From: Psychroflexus gondwanensis ACAM 44
Lineage (GTDB): Bacteria > Bacteroidota > Bacteroidia > Flavobacteriales > Flavobacteriaceae
Direction: 5' to 3'
Length of the DNA stretch: 64,000 nt
Assembly (NCBI RefSeq): GCF_000355905.1
Contig: NZ_APLF01000009.1
Span: 1 to 64,000, forward strand
The position numbers and the translations under genes were made by a program. The notes below the pieces were generated by a model, which saw only the letters and a list, made by a program, of their open reading frames with translations, did not search any database and was not told where the DNA came from. This document shows positions 63,011-64,000 of this stretch, piece by piece. How positions within the stretch are numbered: position 1 is the first letter of the stretch; every line of letters starts with the position of its first letter.

Positions 63011-63217
63011 ATGAAAATAAAAAAACTTATCTTTCTTGTCTTAGCTTTCATTTTTTCCGCGGGCTGTGCATTGGCTCAAGGTGGCCCACCTCCCCCTCCA
63101 GATCCCGTAGATGATATTACCTTACCAATAGATGAACAACTATGGGTCGGGATTATTTTAGCAATACTCTTAGGAGTCTACTTTATCTACTCTCGAAGAA
63201 CTTCTTCCCAAAAATAA
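63011..63217 (+). CDS. Small proline-rich membrane protein
   Basis: 68 aa from ATG 63011, which gives a signal peptide (MKIKKLIFLVLAFIFSAGCA, cut after ALA). A Pro-rich spacer (GGPPPPPDPVDD) and a single C-terminal TM helix (WVGIILAILLGVYFIYS) with a basic end follow. The longer frame from 62954 adds 19 residues before the signal and is rejected. This plan (signal, PPPP, TM) is frequent in Flavobacteriia, without known function. It overlaps the 3' end of the convergent glycosyltransferase gene by 48 bases. Confidence 0.8.
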   Translation: MKIKKLIFLVLAFIFSAGCALAQGGPPPPPDPVDDITLPIDEQLWVGIILAILLGVYFIYSRRTSSQK

Positions 63218-64000
63218 TTTCTTTTTTAAGAGTACTTCAAAGACTATAATGCTAGCTAGAATTCCATATTCTAAGGCTATTAGCCATGAGTTTTCCTCAA
63301 AATTTGCATTCGCATAAGCCGCATAGCTTAAAAACACCAGCCAACTCCAAACCACCATATAGTTAAACTTAGTGAATACACCCAAAAATAGAGGAAGCAT
63401 TAGATACCACGGATGTACTGTTGTTGAAAACAGATAATAGAGAGTACTGGCCCAAAGCATGTGTTGAAGTAAGGTTCTAAAACTTATCTTTTTATACCTC
63501 AAACTCAAGTAAACAATATAACCTAAACTCACTATAGAGCCTACTTTTCCAAAAAGCCCTATCATATTATAATCCTTCCATTGATAACCAATCCACCTAA
63601 GGACATAGTAAATACTTGCATTAAATTCAAAAGAAGAAAAATAGAGCGATAAAGTTGCGAGATTCTTGGAGAGTAATTCAGAATCCCAAAGCCAACTATA
63701 AGCTATAACTAGGCTAATAAGGCTTACTATACAAAAGCTAAAAAATCTACGAAGTTGTTGCGTATTAAAAACCGTTCCTTTTTTATTGAAAAAAGAAAAT
63801 AATAAAGGTAAGAACATAAGCGGCATCAACTTAGCCGCAACTGCCCCAGCTAATCCAATGGCCGATAAATGTAGTTGACTCCTGTACAGATACAACAAAC
63901 TCAAAGCCAAAAATGCAAGCATAACCACCTCAAAATGTAAACTGAAGGTCGATTCCAAAATCACCAAGGGGTTTAAAATAAAATACAGAATGCGAACTTT
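63170..64000 (-). CDS. Membrane glycosyltransferase (mannosyltransferase/GT87-like), C-terminal part
   Basis: Runs off the right edge of the window; at least 277 codons remain and the frame is open to the last base (KVRILYFILNPLVILES). It has about seven TM helices in the visible part. The NPLVILE stretch, followed by HFEVVMLAFLALSLLYLYR, resembles the loop-TM region of polyprenol-dependent GT-C glycosyltransferases, and TTVHPWYLMLPLFLGVF is a typical late loop. It would use a lipid-linked sugar donor at the periplasmic side; sugar and acceptor are unknown. Confidence 0.8.
   Translation of the reverse strand, partial: KVRILYFILNPLVILESTFSLHFEVVMLAFLALSLLYLYRSQLHLSAIGLAGAVAAKLMPLMFLPLLFSFFNKKGTVFNTQQLRRFFSFCIVSLISLVIAYSWLWDSELLSKNLATLSLYFSSFEFNASIYYVLRWIGYQWKDYNMIGLFGKVGSIVSLGYIVYLSLRYKKISFRTLLQHMLWASTLYYLFSTTVHPWYLMLPLFLGVFTKFNYMVVWSWLVFLSYAAYANANFEENSWLIALEYGILASIIVFEVLLKKKLFLGRSSSRVDKVDS

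Overview
This 64 kb window comes from an AT-rich member of the Bacteroidota, most likely a marine Flavobacteriaceae. The evidence is the mixture of families: two-component 'Reg_prop/Y_Y_Y' sensor kinase, DUF6090 and DUF418 proteins, M56-TonB fusion with BlaI, an ExbB-(small membrane protein)-ExbD-ExbD operon, a FeoB-associated Cys-rich peptide, and promoters of the Bacteroidota type (TTG, about 19-20 nt, TAnnTTTG). Nothing was searched against a database; names come from motifs and family knowledge.

Layout. 1-420: tRNA-Pro(TGG) and tRNA-Ser(GCT) on the minus strand, with a duplicated 42 bp tRNA-Pro 3' end at the window edge. 511-7.5 kb: a thioredoxin-like gene and a tetR-tolC-MFP-RND efflux operon (minus). 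7.8-11.6 kb: a NarL-type response regulator and a propeller sensor kinase (minus). 11.7-28.2 kb: a long plus-strand accessory block of secreted hydrolases, three short-chain dehydrogenases (one frameshifted), RidA, SnoaL/NTF2-like proteins, an SGNH-like/MBOAT acyltransferase pair, a DUF418 membrane protein, a YfcC-type carrier, an S9 peptidase, and several lipoproteins or unknowns. It ends in a scar with a truncated DUF6090 gene and two tandem 0.2 kb hairpin-rich repeats (28.3-28.9 kb). 28.9-36.4 kb: PagL-like deacylase, TPR protein, BlaR1/BlaI-like pair, PhzF, a RelBE-like toxin-antitoxin (TA) cassette, and a polyprenyl synthase. 36.5-40.7 kb: sucAB. 40.9-42.6 kb: an Xre-RES TA cassette beside a retropepsin-like gene. 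42.7-64 kb: mainly core genes: tatD, asparaginase, tRNA-Ser(GGA), exb operon, rpoN, rluA, asnS, feoAB, a zinc protease/RimK/aspartoacylase-like operon, fbp, aspartate kinase, and a glycosyltransferase cut by the window end.

The observations I consider most interesting. (1) Three copies of a promoter module, with a CACAT-N4-ATGTG inverted repeat abutting the TTG element and a TAnnTTTA/TAnTTTAG box 19-20 nt later. They lie before the response regulator, before the first gene of the accessory block, and before the S9 peptidase. This looks like the binding site and regulon of the local two-component system. (2) Two different TA modules (RelBE-like and Xre-RES), 6 kb apart, each sit immediately behind a gene whose 3' end is repeated on the far side of the cassette (35 bp and about 133 bp). 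This suggests that TA cassettes enter by recreating the 3' end of a host gene. A tRNA-Pro 3' end is duplicated in the same topology at the left edge. (3) A chimeric secreted protein joins the start of an NTF2/SnoaL-like protein to the middle of a proline iminopeptidase. (4) Two one-base homopolymer frameshifts occur, in an SDR and in the RelE-like toxin.

No CRISPR array, integrase, transposase or rRNA gene was seen.
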